From Paragordius varius (lineage: Eukaryota; Nematomorpha): 64,000 bases of DNA. Both the position numbers and the translations under genes were made by a program. The stretch is from contig OZ176055.1 of NCBI GenBank assembly GCA_964247055.1, positions 8,618,001-8,682,000 on the forward strand. Direction: 5' to 3'. Under the pieces are notes generated by a model, which searched no databases, was not told the origin of the DNA, and saw only the letters and a program-made list of their open reading frames with translations. Within the stretch, counting starts at the first letter, position 1. Every line of letters begins with the position of its first letter. This document shows, in pieces, positions 60,900-64,000 of this stretch.

Positions 60900-62749
60900 A
60901 CAAAAAAAAACTAAAATAAATATAAAATGCAAAAATAAAAATAGATATACAAATTATTCAAAATTAATTTTATATGTAGATATGAGTCAATGACTCGCAA
61001 ATTGGTACATCGGAACTCAAGCGAATCTCTGAAAATCTATGGTTAACAACCTTAACCTAATGCTTTTAACCATATGGCCAGTTTTTTAATTAATCCAGCT
61101 AAAATCGTAACTGTGTTACGAAAATAATATCTGTATCATCTATCTCTCTAATCTAATTAATTTTTTTTAAATTAAATATTTTAAATTTAGATTTATTCAG
61201 TTTTTATAAGTTAGTTATAATTTAAATATATTATTTTATTAGTTTATGCATAAAATCCAGATGCATGAATACAAAATTCTGACAAAACATGTTTTATATG
61301 GTTATAACTGTTTTTTACAGATATTACTATAGTAACTCTTATCTCAAAAACAGTAAATTACATTTTTTTTTGTAAAATTCTAAGTAGGAGTCTGAATTAT
61401 TAAAATATATTTTTTGGTTAAGCGCACATAATTTAGAATTTTTATAAAAGGGTGATTTAGGGTGGAGAGACACTATTCTATACAATATATTTTCTCATAT
61501 CCACTGAGATCATGATGAATATAACTAAATTTGCCGAAAATATCTTTTAATCCTAAGTAAAACTGAATTTTCAAGTTTTGATCTTATAAAACGGAGGCCT
61601 ACAAAATTGGTTTTTCATTTAACGGTCTTTAAAAAGCTATGCACTCTCTATTTTTTAATAGATACATTTTTAATATTTTATTTTGTATGGGAAACCGATT
61701 TTAGTCATATAAGTTTATTATACACTAATTTTTTACTTATATGTTGGACCATTCTTGCATTCAAATTTAAACATAAAATCCGACGTCTTAAAGGTGAAAC
61801 TTATCAATAAAACTTGGGAACGTCAAAAACAGATGTTTTCATGTCAAAAATAGCTTTAAAACCGGTTCTATTTTCATAATAACTTTCTTCGAAGCTGCTT
61901 TGTTATAAAAAATTGGTTTAGTAAAAACCGTAAGATTGGATATAACTTTCAAAATCAAATTTTAAATCTTTTTTTATAACAAATAAACATATTTATTGCA
62001 AAGTCTATTTATTTCGTAAAATACATCAATGTTTTCCTAAATCAGTACATTTTATCTTTTATTATAAAAAATGAATATGATAAAAATAGCCATTTCCATG
62101 AGTTCAAATATCGAAATTCATCATTGAGAATATAAATAATGAAATTCGGAAATTCAACTGATATCAGAATGCAAATGTATAATTATTTAAATTACCTAAA
62201 TTTATTTTCTATACCAAAATACGGGTGGCATGCATGGTCAATTTTGAAAACTTTTATAAAAAAATATGATGATATTAGAGTTAGCTCAACTATTGATAAT
62301 CGTAATTTCGAATAAAAAAACCAAAATTAGTAATTTCTTCTGATTCCAAATCGACTTATAGGACTTGTTTAAATATTTTTTAAAGACGTTTTTAGGTCCT
62401 ATATCAAGCCTTGCATATAGACACTAAAATTATATTAGCAAATATTTTCCAATTTGTATTAATCATATAATTGTCCCCAAACTAATGACAAATATTGAGG
62501 CAAGAGACCTAACCTATAGAGATGGGCAATTGGGTATAATTTTTTTATGGATAATAAAAAAGACCAATTAATATTAAATATAAAAAGGCAATTAATTTTT
62601 CTATATTAACTTATCGCATGCGGGATGTGCGGGTCTTTTGGAAAGTTTTCTCTGGCACAAATATAATTGTTAATTAATTATTTTAACAATTATTTATTTA
62701 TTTTTTATGGTATTTAGCAAATTAATCGCGTAAAAAGTAAAGATGATAT
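60900..62749. other. Spacer between fibrillar collagen and the unknown gene
   Basis: Contains the presumed promoter of the collagen on its left and the 3' flank of the minus-strand unknown gene on its right. AT-rich. I see no TATA-box arrangement that I would trust, no RNA gene and no MITE copy. Confidence 0.5.
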
Positions 62750-63331
62750 TTATTCATAGTGATTGTTATTAAAATATTTGTGCAATTGTTTGACTTTATG
62801 CCTTCTAGATAATCCGTGTTGGCGCATCATTTTTATTTTCAAATAATCTATGAATTTTATAATGATAAAAAAACTTGTATTTTGCATGGGAGATTCATAT
62901 TTATTTGACATGTCAATGTCCCATCGCCGATATTGAAAATTTTCAAACTTTTTAACCATTTCGCGAAATTTAATATTATTTAACGGTTTGGTCATTTTAT
63001 TTAGGGTTTGATAAAACGTGACAAATATTTCATGCTGAGTCATCAACTTCAAATATATTGGGTTTAATTGGACACCCATGGTATTTTTCAAACTAATTTT
63101 AGGTTCGCATAGAAAAGGACGTCTCTGAAATTTATTATCAATGCTTCTTAAAACAATCAGTATCGCATGAACAATGGTTAATGTATCATTATTATCTTTT
63201 GGGTTTTGACAAATGATCATATAAAAATTGCGACATCTCCAAAACACAATATTTTCTTTGTTAAAATATTTTTCTTTACGAGTTTTATGGCAAATTAACA
63301 AAGGACTGTTTTGATATTCAATTACTTCCAT
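62750..63331 (-). CDS. Unrecognised protein, single long coding exon
   Basis: A 193-residue minus-strand frame starting MEVIEYQNSPLLICHKTRKE. It is much longer than chance expects in this AT-rich context and is not low-complexity: it has dispersed Trp, Cys and charged residues. A segment NIVFWRCRNFYMIICQN followed by NDTLTIVHAILIVLRSIDNK could be a beta-strand and long helix, loosely like a longin fold, but I cannot assign a family. A good acceptor (TTTTATTTGATTGCAG) ends at 63337, so the exon may begin at 63336. In that case the ATG at 63331 could be the start or an internal Met of a larger gene extending right. No signal peptide is apparent. Confidence 0.55.
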   Translation of the reverse strand: MEVIEYQNSPLLICHKTRKEKYFNKENIVFWRCRNFYMIICQNPKDNNDTLTIVHAILIVLRSIDNKFQRRPFLCEPKISLKNTMGVQLNPIYLKLMTQHEIFVTFYQTLNKMTKPLNNIKFREMVKKFENFQYRRWDIDMSNKYESPMQNTSFFIIIKFIDYLKIKMMRQHGLSRRHKVKQLHKYFNNNHYE

Positions 63332-63364
63332 ATTAACTGCAATCAAATAAAATCGTCTGATCAA

Positions 63365-64000
63365 ATAAATTTATTACAGTATATATGCAATTGTATATCA
63401 TATGCGTTGACAAATAAATGAGGGAGCATATCTCCTATCAAATAATGCGTTATATCACAATTATAATTGCAAAAAATTAACATGAAAACATATTATTTTA
63501 TCATTATTTATATAAGTAACTCATTTCTAATAAAAACATTTAACTAAATTTGTAGTAGGTCGTCAAAAACATTTATCTTTAAAAGAACTAATATATTATA
63601 ACTTGTAAATTATTTGAAGATTCAAATTCAATGCTAATTAATACTAGAAATTGGTCCACATATGGGTTAAATTAATATAATAATAATTTTAATGCGCTAT
63701 ATCTTAAGTAATATACTCAAAAAAGTAATTATAAAAAAATAGAGAGTATTATATGTAAAATATCCGATTTGTCTTATATACATCTAATGTGTTTACTATG
63801 CTAAATTTTTTAATTAAATATATATATATATAATGATTTGATTTTGACTTATAATAGTAGGCTAACTTAAATATAAAAATTTCGTTGATATATTCAATGG
63901 AAAAAAATTAAAGAAAATAATTGCAATTATGCATACTTCCATAACAAAATAAAAGGATAAATGTCTTAAAAAGTTTTGAGTTTCTTTAAGTATGATGGTG
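63365..64000. other. AT-rich right edge of window
   Basis: No supported ORF, RNA gene or recognisable MITE copy. It may contain intron or promoter sequence of the unknown minus-strand gene. Confidence 0.4.

Overview
This is AT-rich nuclear DNA from an animal. Six recognisable genes have conventional GT-AG introns and the standard genetic code, and they are separated and interrupted by many small DNA transposons. Exon models were built by eye from splice sites, reading-frame continuity and family signatures. For each complete gene the exon lengths sum to a multiple of three.

Layout. The C-terminal exons of complex I 75-kDa subunit NDUFS1 (+, 675-2644) run tail to tail into a complete NDUFS2 (49-kDa subunit, -, 3191-12741, 12 exons, 451 aa). 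NDUFS2 starts 68 bp from the divergent TMCC-family ER membrane/coiled-coil gene (+, 12810-18710, 10 exons, 527 aa). A secreted TSPN-domain, interrupted FACIT-like collagen follows (+, 21190-31274, 17 exons, 652 aa). Next is SERINC, a multi-pass membrane protein (-, 32305-38661, 12 exons, 449 aa). A transposon-rich spacer with long palindromes and a decayed mariner separates it from Distal-less/Dlx (-, 46408-49748, 683 aa). A second decayed mariner precedes a complete clade-A-type fibrillar procollagen (-, 54833-60899, 49 exons, 1486 aa). A 193-residue unrecognised coding exon (-, about 62750-63331) lies near the right edge.

Striking features. (1) Intron length is bimodal. The fibrillar collagen has 47 introns of 21-49 nt and one of 331 nt, yet keeps the ancestral 45/54/99/108-bp exon pattern, with a helix of 336 Gly-X-Y triplets in whole exons. 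TMCC, SERINC and the FACIT gene mix introns of 25-35 nt with kilobase introns. (2) In two unrelated genes the 3' end of an exon plus its 5' splice site is tandemly amplified into the following intron, giving arrays of decoy exon ends. (3) Introns are packed with MITE families. One has inverted repeats built from a variable number of 21-bp units. Another repeatedly sits beside splice sites and in one case supplies the donor. (4) Dlx is the immediate neighbour of a clade-A fibrillar collagen, as DLX and COL1A genes are in vertebrates, which suggests an ancient linkage.

The species cannot be named from this window. Ultrashort introns at conserved positions have been described in dicyemid mesozoans, but the proteins here are well conserved and long introns are common, so that assignment is only a possibility.
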